From Dyadobacter sp. CY326 (GTDB taxonomy: Bacteria; Bacteroidota; Bacteroidia; Cytophagales; Spirosomataceae), in NCBI RefSeq assembly GCF_021390515.1, contig NZ_JAJUXI010000011.1, positions 124,001-188,000 of the forward strand: a DNA stretch of 64,000 nt, written 5' to 3'. The notes below the pieces were generated by a model. The model did not search any database. It was not told where the DNA came from and was given only the letters and a program-made list of their open reading frames with translations. Made by a program: the position numbers and the translations under genes. Shown one piece after another: positions 7,073-16,293 of the stretch; position 1 is the first letter of the stretch; each line of letters starts with the position of its first letter.

Positions 7073-9837
7073 AGATACTTTTACCCCTTCTTTTATTCTG
7101 TGTGCTTCTGTTTTCTCGGGAATCTTATGCTCAAAACGCACCTGAGAAGAAAATTACCATGCGCCTCGATTCGGCCAGGTTCGGCGATTTTGTGAAGCAG
7201 GTTGAAAGCCAGACTGGTTACTATTTCTATTACGACGCATCACGTTTTGACAGCCTCGCATTGGACCTCAATGTGCAGGATCTCACCATTCGCGAAGTGC
7301 TGGACCAGGTCTTCAAAGGCTCGGAGTTTGAATATTCAATTGATTCACAAAGGAGAATTTACATTACGCAAGGACAAAAAATCATCACCCAGCTCACGCC
7401 TGGCATTTTTGAGCCCGATTTGGCAGGGGACAATGGCACCGTCGCATATGCCGGTCCGGAAGATGATGCGAAAGAAAAATTGCTCTCCACTGCCGAAAGC
7501 AAATTGCATGACATTGGGATTAAAAGGCATCGCATAACCCCCGGTAATTCCACCATCACGGGTTATGTCAGAAATGCAGTAACAGGCGAACCGGTCATTG
7601 GGGCGGCCGTTTTCATCACGTCGCCGTCCATTGGTGTAACCACGGACGCGCTCGGGCTGTATGCGCTCACGATCCCGCGTGGGAAGCAGATTGTAAGATT
7701 CAAAAGCACCGGAATGCGCGAAACGCAGCGTCAGGTTATGCTTTATTCGGATGGCAAACTGGATGTGGAAATGCGCGAAAGCGTGATTGCATTGAAGGAG
7801 GTTTCGGTAAAAGCGGGCATGGATAAAAATGTCGTCGGAACGCAGATGGGAACGGTGAAACTGACGATCAAAAACCTCAAACAAGTGCCTACGGTTTTTG
7901 GTGAAACAGATCTTTTGCGAACCGTGCTCACGTTGCCTGGGATAAAGTCAGTAGGAGAAAACAGCACGGGATTGAATGTGCGTGGCGGCTCTACCGATCA
8001 AAATTTGATCCAGTATAATGATGCCGTTATCTACAATCCGTCTCACCTTTTCGGGTTTTTCTCTGCATTCAATCCGGATGTTTTGAAGGATGTCGAACTT
8101 TATAAAAGCACCATTCCAGCCAAATTCGGAGGAAGATTGGCTTCTGTTCTGGATATTAACAGCCGCGACGGGAACAAGAAAAAGTTTGTTGCATCAGGCG
8201 GAATCGGCTTGATAACCGGGAGGTTGACATTGGAAGGACCGTTGGTGAAAGACAAAACTTCATTCCTGCTTGGCGGGCGTTCGACTTATTCGAGCTGGCT
8301 GATCAAGACATTGGACAATGAGAATTACAACAAAAGTTCTGCTTCGTTTTATGATGTGAACCTGCACATTAGCCACGAGATTAATGAGAAAAACAGCTTA
8401 TTTCTAACGGGTTACATCAGTGATGACCGTTTCCGGTTATATGGAGACACGCTTTACACCTATCAAAACCAACTCGGATCATTGAAGTGGAAACACACAT
8501 TTAACAACAGGCTTTACAGTGTTTTCACGGCTGCCCATACCAAATATCAATATTCAATGGGAGCGGCAGGTTTGCCGCTGAATTCGTTCGATCTCAATTT
8601 TGACATTAACCAATCCAACTTCAAGGCCGATCTCAGTTATGTGCTGCATCCAAAACACACGCTGGATTTTGGTTTGAGCACGATTTATTACAAACTGCAT
8701 CCAGGCTCATTCCAGCCGAAGGGCACGGAGTCACTCATTATTCCGGATGAGCTGGAACCGGAGCAGGCTTCCGAAAGCGCATTGTACATTGAGGACAAAT
8801 TTGAGGTAAATCCGCGTCTGTCCATCACAGCGGGCATTCGTTATTCATTTTACCAATATTTGGGACCGAGAAATGTGAACACTTATGTGCCAGGGTTACC
8901 CATTGAATACATTTATCAGAATGGTGTAAAAGAATATGGCTCAGGCAAGAAAATCCAATCTTATGGCGGTCCGGAATATCGCGCCTCGGTGCGTTACAGT
9001 GTTTTTGATAACCTGTCTTTGAAGGTCAGTTACAACACATTACGCCAATATATTCACCTGCTAACCAACACCATGACCGTTTCTCCAACGGATATCTGGA
9101 AGCTCAGCGACAATTATATCAAGCCACAAATCGGCGATCAGCTTTCAGTCGGCTTGTATCGCAATTTCAGGGGCAATAAAATAGAGGTTTCACTGGAAGG
9201 ATATTATAAGAACATTCAGAATTTCCTTGATTACAAAGGCGGCGACTCACTGATTATGAATCATAACATTGAAGCTGCGGTGCTGAATACAAAAGCGAAA
9301 GCATACGGAATTGAGTTCATGATCAAAAAGATGACCGGAAAGCTAAACGGCTGGATCGGATATACTTACGCGCGAACATTGCTTAGAGCTATTGATAGAG
9401 AATCGCCGGATGCGCCGAATGACGGGAATTTTTATCCAAGCAATTATGACAAGCCGCACGATTTTACAATGATCTCCAATTACCGCTTTTCGCACCGGCT
9501 GAGCTTGTCCTTCAACTTCACTTACAGCACAGGACGGCCTTACACGCCTCCCATTGGAAAATACATCATTGATGGAGCACAGCGTGTTTATTATGCTGAC
9601 AGAAACCAGTTCAGGATCCCGGATTATTATCGCACAGACCTTTCATTGAACATTGAAGGCAATCACAGGATTAAAAAGCTCGCGCACAGTTCATGGACAT
9701 TGGCTGTTTACAATGTTTTGGGAAGAAAAAACCCGACTTCGGTTTACTTCCAGACTGTTGGCGGCAGGGTTAATGGTTATCAGCTTTCCATTTTTGGGCA
9801 GCCGATTCCTACGATCACTTACAATTTTAGATTTTAA
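7069..9837 (+). CDS. TonB-dependent outer membrane receptor with STN and carboxypeptidase-regulatory-like domains
   Basis: 922 residues. Order: signal peptide 1-22; STN domain about 28-102, usually a sign of signalling to a FecR/sigma pair or of secretin-like docking; a beta-sandwich CarboxypepD_reg-like domain about 161-245 (TITGYVRNAVTGEPVIGAAV); plug about 265-390 with LNVRGGSTDQNL; then a 22-strand barrel ending in the aromatic C-terminal strand TITYNFRF. It lacks the SusC hallmark and is paired with a DUF4249 lipoprotein instead of SusD. It would import a nutrient, but the substrate is unknown. No sigma/anti-sigma pair lies next to it, although the STN domain would allow one elsewhere. 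Confidence 0.93.
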   Translation: MKILLPLLLFCVLLFSRESYAQNAPEKKITMRLDSARFGDFVKQVESQTGYYFYYDASRFDSLALDLNVQDLTIREVLDQVFKGSEFEYSIDSQRRIYITQGQKIITQLTPGIFEPDLAGDNGTVAYAGPEDDAKEKLLSTAESKLHDIGIKRHRITPGNSTITGYVRNAVTGEPVIGAAVFITSPSIGVTTDALGLYALTIPRGKQIVRFKSTGMRETQRQVMLYSDGKLDVEMRESVIALKEVSVKAGMDKNVVGTQMGTVKLTIKNLKQVPTVFGETDLLRTVLTLPGIKSVGENSTGLNVRGGSTDQNLIQYNDAVIYNPSHLFGFFSAFNPDVLKDVELYKSTIPAKFGGRLASVLDINSRDGNKKKFVASGGIGLITGRLTLEGPLVKDKTSFLLGGRSTYSSWLIKTLDNENYNKSSASFYDVNLHISHEINEKNSLFLTGYISDDRFRLYGDTLYTYQNQLGSLKWKHTFNNRLYSVFTAAHTKYQYSMGAAGLPLNSFDLNFDINQSNFKADLSYVLHPKHTLDFGLSTIYYKLHPGSFQPKGTESLIIPDELEPEQASESALYIEDKFEVNPRLSITAGIRYSFYQYLGPRNVNTYVPGLPIEYIYQNGVKEYGSGKKIQSYGGPEYRASVRYSVFDNLSLKVSYNTLRQYIHLLTNTMTVSPTDIWKLSDNYIKPQIGDQLSVGLYRNFRGNKIEVSLEGYYKNIQNFLDYKGGDSLIMNHNIEAAVLNTKAKAYGIEFMIKKMTGKLNGWIGYTYARTLLRAIDRESPDAPNDGNFYPSNYDKPHDFTMISNYRFSHRLSLSFNFTYSTGRPYTPPIGKYIIDGAQRVYYADRNQFRIPDYYRTDLSLNIEGNHRIKKLAHSSWTLAVYNVLGRKNPTSVYFQTVGGRVNGYQLSIFGQPIPTITYNFRF

Positions 9838-9849
9838 CAAAAGCGGCAT

Positions 9850-10968
9850 ATGAAAAAACATTGGTCTGCACTGCTTTTGATGATGCTGGTTTTGGTGATT
9901 TACAGCTGCATTGAGCCATTTAATCCACCGGAAGTGAATAATCCGGAGAGCTTTCTGGTTGTGGACGGTTTCCTGAATGTGGGCGGTGACACCAGCAAAA
10001 TCATTTTGCGAAACACCCAAAACACGAACGACGAGGTAAAACCGCTAAACGAAGGCGGCGCGAAGCTCGTGGCCGAAGCAGAAAGCGGCGAAACCTACAA
10101 TTTTGAAGAACTGGACAATGGAATATATGTTCTGCCGCCAGTCAATTTCAATATGTCGACAAAATATCGCTTGCGTATCAAACGATCCAATGGTCGCGAA
10201 TATTTGTCTGGTTATGTTGTAGCGAGTAAAACGCCGCCCATCGACAGCCTAACTTATCGCGTGGATCGGAACAGAAATGCCATGCTTGTTTATGTCAATG
10301 CGCACGATGCGACCAACAATACGCGGTTTTATCGCTGGCGATTTGAGGAAACTTACGAATACAAATCGGCATTCTTCTCCGGACTCGTGCGTGATCCCGA
10401 AACGGAAACCATCATTGCAAGAAGGGATGACATCAACACATGCTGGACAACGCTGGAATCCAAGGATATTAAGTTAGGCTCGACAATCAAGCTTAATCAA
10501 GACATTATCAAGGATTTACCAATCAATGTGATCGACATTGCAACCAACAAATTGTATTTCAAATACAGCATATTGGTAAGGCAATATGCATTGTCGCAGG
10601 AAGCATTTGAATATTGGACGGATCTTGCCAAAACCACACAGGGAACGGGGAGCTTATTTGATCCCCAGCCTTCGCAGGTTACAGGCAACATCAGGAATGT
10701 AGCCGATGCGAAAGAGTTGGTTTTTGGCTATTTCAGCGCGTCAACTGAAGAGAAGCAGCGGATTTTTATAGCGCCATTGCTGGGGCGTTTTCCAACCTGC
10801 AATGCGCCCGATACACTCACACCACAAGAGGCATACGATTCTTATAGTGTGTTGCTGAATAGTTATATGGACCCGCAGGGCGTAAACTGGATATTAGGCT
10901 CATCCGAACTTTGTGCGGATTGCCGCGCGCAGGGCGGAACGAATAAGCGCCCGTCTTTTTGGAAATGA
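9850..10968 (+). CDS. DUF4249-family lipoprotein
   Basis: 372 residues. A lipoprotein signal peptide ends in VIYSC with the lipidated Cys at about residue 20. The start of the mature part, CIEPFNPPEVNNPESFLVVDG, and the GTVNVGGDTSKIILRNTQ-like strand pattern are typical of DUF4249, an Ig-like surface lipoprotein family of Bacteroidota often found after a TonB-dependent receptor. It has a Cys pair near the C-terminus (CADCRAQGG). It starts 12 bases after the receptor gene. By position it could be a substrate-capturing partner, analogous to SusD; this is inference. Confidence 0.88.
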   Translation: MKKHWSALLLMMLVLVIYSCIEPFNPPEVNNPESFLVVDGFLNVGGDTSKIILRNTQNTNDEVKPLNEGGAKLVAEAESGETYNFEELDNGIYVLPPVNFNMSTKYRLRIKRSNGREYLSGYVVASKTPPIDSLTYRVDRNRNAMLVYVNAHDATNNTRFYRWRFEETYEYKSAFFSGLVRDPETETIIARRDDINTCWTTLESKDIKLGSTIKLNQDIIKDLPINVIDIATNKLYFKYSILVRQYALSQEAFEYWTDLAKTTQGTGSLFDPQPSQVTGNIRNVADAKELVFGYFSASTEEKQRIFIAPLLGRFPTCNAPDTLTPQEAYDSYSVLLNSYMDPQGVNWILGSSELCADCRAQGGTNKRPSFWK

Positions 10969-10992
10969 TCTATCATTGATGATAAAAACTTT

Positions 10993-13392
10993 ATGAAACG
11001 GAGGACTTTTATTTATTGCTGTGTGTTGCTCTGCGCCGCCTTATCGGGTTACGGACAGGACGATGCCATGGTAAAATCAATTCAGCAGCGCTTCGGGTTG
11101 TACACGGAACGGGCCGTGCAGGAGAAAATGTATGTTCATCTCGACCGGCCATTGTATTTGATCGGCGAGACGATCTGGTTTAAGGCTTACAATCTCAATG
11201 CGGCTTCTCACCAGTTTCTGGATTTGAGCAAAGTGGCTTATCTGGAAGTGCTGGATGCGGACAATAATCCATTGATCCAAACAAAATTTTTATTGGCCGA
11301 TGGCAAAGGAAACGGCTCGCTGCTGATCCCATCATCAATTGGAAGCGGAAAATACAAAGTGCGCTGCTATACAAACTGGATGAAGAATTTCAGTCCGGAA
11401 TATTATTTTGAATCTTCCATTTCCATCGTTAACCCGTTTGTGCGCTTCGATCCCGATCGTTTGGCCAAGGAGCCTGAGAAATATGATGTGCAGTTTTTTC
11501 CCGAAGGCGGATATTTGGTCAAAAACATTGAAAGCAAAGTTGCATTCCGGGCCATTGGCAAGGATGGCAACGGCATTGCTTTCTCAGGGGCAATCATTGA
11601 CAATCAAAATGATACGATCCAAAAGTTTCAGCCTGAAAAAAATGGAATTGGTTATTTTACATTGAAACCGGAATCTGGAAAAGAATACAAAGCGGTTATC
11701 AAGGATAGCAAAGGACAGCCATACACATTTGCTTTGCCCAAAACTGAGGAGCAAGGCTATGTCATGCAACTGAAAGATTCCACAAGCAATCTCTTGAAAA
11801 TCACCGTAACCGGCGAGGTCGTGAGTGATGAACCTGTTGCTGTTTATTTAATGAGTCACACAAGGCAGCTTAATGCACAGGCCGACAGAAAGTATCTGAA
11901 AAACAAGAAGGCGGTTTTTGTGCTGGACAAGTCGAAACTGGGCGAGGGGATTTCGCATATTACGATATTGAATGAAAAGCTGAAACCGCTTTGTGAAAGG
12001 CTTTATTTCAAACGGCCAACCAAGCAGCTGGCCATTGAAGCGACTATTAAGAATGCGTTTGTGACACGTGAAAAAGCGACTATGGACGTGTCTGCGGCAG
12101 TTTCAAATGCTTCCGATCTGGCCAATATGTCCGTTGCAATTTATCTTTCGGATTCGATTCAATCGCAGCCAGAAACGGATATTTCGACTTATTTGTGGCT
12201 TTCTTCCGATCTGAAAGGCAATGTGGAAGCTCCTGAATATTACTTTGCCAATGCGAATCCCGACACCGACCGGCAGTTGGATAACCTGATGCTAACCCAC
12301 GGCTGGCGCAGGTTCAAGTGGGAAAATGTTTTCGTAAGTCAGGCGACGCCATTTGAATATCTTCCGGAATATGACGGTCATTTCATCACCGGAAAATTAA
12401 TTAATAAAACTAACGGAGAACCTGCTAAAGGGATCGACACTTATCTGGCGCCCCTGGACGTGCAGGCGCGGTTGTATGTTGCCCAAAGTGATCAGAAAGG
12501 CAATGTCATGTATGAGGTTCGAAAATTCATCGGGCCCAAAGAAATCACATTGCAGACCAACCTGAATCAGGACACCGTCTATCGCTTTGAAATTGCCAGC
12601 CCTTTCTCCAAGCAATTTGCCGTCAGACCGGTCCCGCCATTTACGTTTAGCAAAACGTGGGAAAACCAGCTCCTGACCCGCTCTATCAACATGCAAACGG
12701 GCAATGCGTTCACGCCGGCAATCCCTACCCAGCAACCAGCATCATTAACCGATTCCATCGCATTCTTCGGAATGCCGGATGAGAAATATTTCCTGGATGA
12801 TTTTACGCGTTTTCCAACAATGGAAGAGGTTTTGCGCGAATATGTGCGCGGCGTTATTGTCAGGAAAAAACAAAAAGAGTTTCATTTCCGGATGATTGAC
12901 AAGCTGCTTCCGAACACATTTTACTCCACAGATCCGCTGGTGCTGCTGGACGGCATTCCTATTTTCGACACCAACAAATTCATGGAACTGGATCCATTGA
13001 AGGTCAAGAAAATTGAAACGCTCAGTTCGCGCTATTTCCTTGGCCCGATGACCTTCACCGGGATTGCAAGTTTCGTCACTTATGCCGGCGATCTGGCGGG
13101 TTATGAACTCGACTCGAAAGTAACCGTTTTGCCCTATGAAGGCGTCCAGGCCGAGCGTGAATTTTACGCGCCAAGATACGACAACGGCAATGCAAACAGC
13201 CGAATTCCGGATTTCAGGAATCTGCTGCATTGGTCGCCCAATGTTACGACAGACGCCTCTGGAAAAGCCAAGATAGACTTTTACACTTCGGACCAAACCG
13301 GCAATTATCAGGTTGTGATCCAGGGCATTACACCATCCGGAATTTCGGGAAGCAAAACGGTTTCGTTTTCGGTGGGTAAAAGCAGCCTTTGA
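10993..13392 (+). CDS. MG2-domain (alpha-2-macroglobulin-like) exported protein with a C-terminal plug-like segment
   Basis: 799 residues. Signal peptide 1-21. Residues about 35-140 form an MG2-type Ig fold (YVHLDRPLYLIGETIWFKAY), the start shared by bacterial macroglobulin-like proteins in Bacteroidota. Several beta-sandwich segments follow. Near 615-710 there is a TonB-plug-like piece (VLLDGIPIFD then VKKIETLSSRYFLG), and the C-terminus (NVTTDASGKAKIDFYTSDQTG) resembles the A2M domain. It has no thioester CxEQ motif. It is the last gene of the receptor operon, 24 bases after the DUF4249 gene, and meets the Lrp regulator gene end to end. Likely periplasmic or outer-membrane associated; function unknown. 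Confidence 0.85.
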   Translation: MKRRTFIYCCVLLCAALSGYGQDDAMVKSIQQRFGLYTERAVQEKMYVHLDRPLYLIGETIWFKAYNLNAASHQFLDLSKVAYLEVLDADNNPLIQTKFLLADGKGNGSLLIPSSIGSGKYKVRCYTNWMKNFSPEYYFESSISIVNPFVRFDPDRLAKEPEKYDVQFFPEGGYLVKNIESKVAFRAIGKDGNGIAFSGAIIDNQNDTIQKFQPEKNGIGYFTLKPESGKEYKAVIKDSKGQPYTFALPKTEEQGYVMQLKDSTSNLLKITVTGEVVSDEPVAVYLMSHTRQLNAQADRKYLKNKKAVFVLDKSKLGEGISHITILNEKLKPLCERLYFKRPTKQLAIEATIKNAFVTREKATMDVSAAVSNASDLANMSVAIYLSDSIQSQPETDISTYLWLSSDLKGNVEAPEYYFANANPDTDRQLDNLMLTHGWRRFKWENVFVSQATPFEYLPEYDGHFITGKLINKTNGEPAKGIDTYLAPLDVQARLYVAQSDQKGNVMYEVRKFIGPKEITLQTNLNQDTVYRFEIASPFSKQFAVRPVPPFTFSKTWENQLLTRSINMQTGNAFTPAIPTQQPASLTDSIAFFGMPDEKYFLDDFTRFPTMEEVLREYVRGVIVRKKQKEFHFRMIDKLLPNTFYSTDPLVLLDGIPIFDTNKFMELDPLKVKKIETLSSRYFLGPMTFTGIASFVTYAGDLAGYELDSKVTVLPYEGVQAEREFYAPRYDNGNANSRIPDFRNLLHWSPNVTTDASGKAKIDFYTSDQTGNYQVVIQGITPSGISGSKTVSFSVGKSSL

Positions 13393-13854
13393 TCAAATAT
13401 AAAACTCGGAAGTGTGCTTGATCTCTTTGAGCACAAAAGTGCTGTTAAGCACGCCGATGTTATCGATTTTGGAAAGTTTGTATTTGACAAAATCATGATA
13501 ATCGTCCAGACTAGCCACATTGATTTTTAATAAAAAATCAACTTGACCGGCCATGTGATAACATTCCTGCACTTCTTCCAAATTCTGAATTTCCTGTTCA
13601 AACTTCTCGATAAAAGCCTCATTGTGATAGCGCATTGAAACCTGACAAATGGTCGTTATCTGTCTGTTAATGAGTTTTTTATCGAGTATGGCCACATATT
13701 GTTTAATGTAACCAAGGCTTTCCAACCGCCTTATTCTTTCATAAATCGGCGACACCGTGAGGTTTAGCATCGTCGCGATTTCCTTGGTCGTTTTCTTTGC
13801 GTCCTTTTGCAAAATGCGCAGGATTTTGGTGTCAATTTTGTCAAGCTGTTCCAT
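13393..13854 (-). CDS. Lrp/AsnC family transcriptional regulator
   Basis: 153 residues from the ATG at 13854, starting MEQLDKIDTKILRILQKDAK, which is the canonical first helix of the family; the frame is open further upstream but those residues do not belong to the fold. The N-terminal winged helix-turn-helix (1-60) contains TVSPIYERIRRLESLGYI, the C-terminal RAM domain (65-145) has the effector/oligomer fold. It is divergent from the threonine catabolic genes tdh and kbl, so threonine, glycine or leucine sensing is likely. It probably represses or activates them and itself through the sites at 13863-13964. Its stop codon abuts the convergent MG2 gene with no gap. Confidence 0.93.
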   Translation of the reverse strand: MEQLDKIDTKILRILQKDAKKTTKEIATMLNLTVSPIYERIRRLESLGYIKQYVAILDKKLINRQITTICQVSMRYHNEAFIEKFEQEIQNLEEVQECYHMAGQVDFLLKINVASLDDYHDFVKYKLSKIDNIGVLNSTFVLKEIKHTSEFYI

Positions 13855-13862
13855 GAGGCAAT

Positions 13863-13964
13863 AATATTTACTGAAATGTGCAATAGCAAGTTCACTTAGG
13901 AAGTAAATTTTGGCAAAAAAATACAATAGTGCAGTAATATTTACTGCTGATCGGCGTAAATATT
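13863..13964. promoter_or_regulatory. Candidate Lrp-type operator cluster between the regulator and tdh
   Basis: A palindrome GCAGTAA-TAT-TTACTGC lies at 13931-13947. The half-site AATATTTACTG recurs at 13863-13873, directly upstream of the regulator start, and its inverse GTAAATATT lies at 13956-13964. Three related AT-rich copies over 100 bases fit the way Lrp-family octamers bind repeated sites in a divergent promoter. Binding by the adjacent regulator is inferred from position. Confidence 0.55.
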
Positions 13965-14026
13965 GAAATTATTATCCAAATGCGGGAAATTGCAAGTGAT
14001 TAATGCTTTAAGAAAACGAGCTCGTC

Positions 14027-14980
14027 ATGAAATCAGAATGCATATTGGTGATCGGGGCAAATGGGCAGATTGGCTCTGTTCTGGTGGAATATTTAAGAGA
14101 ACTATATGGCGTAGGCCAGGTGGTCGCTTCCGATCTGAGGCAACCGGATCATGAGACAGGACTTTTTGAACAACTGGATGCAACAGATGCAAACGCACTA
14201 GCGGCTTTGGTGAAAAAATACAGGATCACGCAGATTTATCACCTCGCCGCAATCCTGTCTGCAAAAGGCGAGCAGGAGCCCCTGAAAACGTGGCATATCA
14301 ACATGCAAACGTATTTTAATGTGCTGGAAGCGGCAAGGGAAAACAATGTTGCCAAGGTTTTTTATCCAAGCTCGATTGCGGTTTTCGGTGATCATGTCGA
14401 TACAAAAGCAGAGCAATGGTCGTATCTGGACCCGGCAACGGTTTATGGCATCAGCAAAACGGCAGGCGAAAATTGGTCCAATTACTATTATAAAAGATAT
14501 GGAATGGACATCCGTTCGCTGCGATATCCCGGCATCATTGGTTATCAATCCATGCCCGGCGGCGGAACGACGGATTATGCCGTTGACATTTACCACAAGG
14601 CCGTAAAAGGAGAAGCATTCGATTGTTTTTTAAAAGCCGCTACAACGCTTCCCATGATTTACATCAGCGATGCAATGGACGCAACCGTCCGGTTAATGGA
14701 GGCGCCAATAGACAAGATTACCATTCGAACGGGTTATAATCTGGCCGGGATCAGCTTTTCACCCGAAGAGGTTGCCGCCAGCATCCGGAAATTTATTCCC
14801 GATTTCCAGATCAACTACAAGCCTGATTTCAGGCAGCAAATCGCCGATTCCTGGCCCCAGCAAATAGACGATGCTGAGGCAAGAAAGGACTGGGGATGGC
14901 GTCCAGCATATTCTTTGGATAAGATGACAGAGGAAATGATTGCCGCATTGAAGACGAAATATCAATCGGTGAAAAGCTAA
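14027..14980 (+). CDS. L-threonine 3-dehydrogenase, SDR type
   Basis: 317 residues. An extended SDR with the NAD motif GANGQIGS at residues 10-17, the catalytic YPSS and YGISK (Tyr and Lys), and the RYPGIIGY segment typical of the short-chain L-threonine dehydrogenases rather than of the zinc-dependent Tdh of E. coli. It oxidises L-threonine to 2-amino-3-ketobutyrate with NAD. The next gene, kbl, 36 bases on, cleaves that product, which strongly supports the assignment. Probably controlled by the divergent Lrp-type regulator. Confidence 0.92.
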   Translation: MKSECILVIGANGQIGSVLVEYLRELYGVGQVVASDLRQPDHETGLFEQLDATDANALAALVKKYRITQIYHLAAILSAKGEQEPLKTWHINMQTYFNVLEAARENNVAKVFYPSSIAVFGDHVDTKAEQWSYLDPATVYGISKTAGENWSNYYYKRYGMDIRSLRYPGIIGYQSMPGGGTTDYAVDIYHKAVKGEAFDCFLKAATTLPMIYISDAMDATVRLMEAPIDKITIRTGYNLAGISFSPEEVAASIRKFIPDFQINYKPDFRQQIADSWPQQIDDAEARKDWGWRPAYSLDKMTEEMIAALKTKYQSVKS

Positions 14981-15016
14981 GAGCGGTTTACTTTACCAAC
15001 ACTAAAATCGAAAACC

Positions 15017-16201
15017 ATGAATGCAAGCATCCAGGAAGAACTGCAAGCGGAATTAGAAGCCATCAAAGCCGCAGGTTTATATAAAAAAGAACGGGTCATC
15101 ACCACGCCACAATCTGCAAATATTGCCACAGACGGAAAGAATGTGCTTAATTTTTGCGCCAACAATTATCTCGGATTATCATCGCATGCGGATGTGATTG
15201 CAGCTGGCATTGAGGCAATTAACACGCACGGATTCGGCATGTCCTCCGTCCGTTTTATATGCGGAACACAGGATATTCATAAAGAGCTGGAAAGCAAAAC
15301 GGCCGCGTTTTTGGGCATGGAAGATTGCATTCTTTACGCAGCAGCATTCGATGCAAACGGCGGTGTTTTTGAACCATTATTGAATGAAAAAGACGCCATT
15401 ATTTCAGACGAGCTGAATCACGCGTCCTTAATTGATGGGATCAGGTTGTGCAAAGCGAAGCGTTTTCGTTACAAGCACAATGACATGGCGGATCTGGAAC
15501 AGCAACTGAAAGATGCCTCTGGAAGCCGTCGCATTCTCATTGTTACTGACGGTGTTTTCTCCATGGACGGCACGATTGCGCAGCTCGATAAAATCTGCGA
15601 CCTGGCCGATGCTTACAATGCAATGGTCATGATCGACGAATGTCATGCATCCGGATTTATGGGCAAAACAGGCCGAGGCTCACATGAATTCCGCAATGTG
15701 ATGGGCCGGATTGATATCATTACCGGAACTTACGGAAAAGCGTTGGGCGGTGCTTCGGGTGGATTTACGGCTGCGAAAAAAGAGGTTGTCGAAATCTTAC
15801 GCCAGCGTTCGCGGCCTTATTTGTTCTCCAACACACTTGCTCCGTCCATTGTCGGCGCATCCATTAAAGTGCTGGATCTGCTTTCGTCATCCACGGCATT
15901 GCGCGATAAGCTTGAAAAGAATACGGCATATTTCCGCAAAGCAATGACGGAGGCGGGATTTGATATTTTGCCGGGCGAGCACCCGATCGTGCCCATTATG
16001 CTTTATGATGCCAAGCTTGCGCAAGAGTTTGCAGCAAAGTTACTGGATGAAGGCATTTATGTGATTGGCTTTTTCTATCCGGTTGTGCCGCAAGGGAAAG
16101 CGCGCATTCGGGTCCAAATTTCGGCAGGTCATGAGCAGGAGCACCTGGAAAAGGCTGTTGCCGCGTTTACAAAAGTTGGAAAAGAGCTCAGCGTTATATA
16201 A
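15017..16201 (+). CDS. kbl: Glycine C-acetyltransferase (2-amino-3-ketobutyrate CoA ligase)
   Basis: 394 residues, the normal length for this PLP enzyme of the alpha-oxoamine synthase family. It converts 2-amino-3-ketobutyrate and CoA to glycine and acetyl-CoA. Seen are the LNFCANNYLGLSSH start, the VMIDECHASGFMG strand with the Asp and His that hold PLP, and GTYGKALGGASGG carrying the Schiff-base Lys. Related serine palmitoyltransferases share the fold, but the adjacency to threonine dehydrogenase favours Kbl. The stop is followed within three bases by an inverted heptamer repeat that likely ends transcription. Confidence 0.94.
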   Translation: MNASIQEELQAELEAIKAAGLYKKERVITTPQSANIATDGKNVLNFCANNYLGLSSHADVIAAGIEAINTHGFGMSSVRFICGTQDIHKELESKTAAFLGMEDCILYAAAFDANGGVFEPLLNEKDAIISDELNHASLIDGIRLCKAKRFRYKHNDMADLEQQLKDASGSRRILIVTDGVFSMDGTIAQLDKICDLADAYNAMVMIDECHASGFMGKTGRGSHEFRNVMGRIDIITGTYGKALGGASGGFTAAKKEVVEILRQRSRPYLFSNTLAPSIVGASIKVLDLLSSSTALRDKLEKNTAYFRKAMTEAGFDILPGEHPIVPIMLYDAKLAQEFAAKLLDEGIYVIGFFYPVVPQGKARIRVQISAGHEQEHLEKAVAAFTKVGKELSVI

Positions 16202-16203
16202 AG

Positions 16204-16285
16204 GAGTAAAAAGTTTTAGAGTTTAAAGTTCAAAGTTTAGAAATCAAACATAGACCCTAAACTCTAAACTCTAAACTTTTTACTC
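16204..16285. repeat. Inverted tandem heptamer repeat (GTTTAGA type), bidirectional terminator candidate
   Basis: The left arm starts GAGTAAAAAGTTTTAGAG at 16204 and continues with seven-base units GTTTAAA, GTTCAAA, GTTTAGA. The right arm, to 16285, is the reverse complement: three CTAAACT units then TTTTTACTC. The outer arms pair almost perfectly over 25 bp or more with one indel. It fills the whole 92-base gap between the convergent kbl and transglutaminase genes. Confidence 0.85.
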
Positions 16286-16293
16286 TATTCTCG

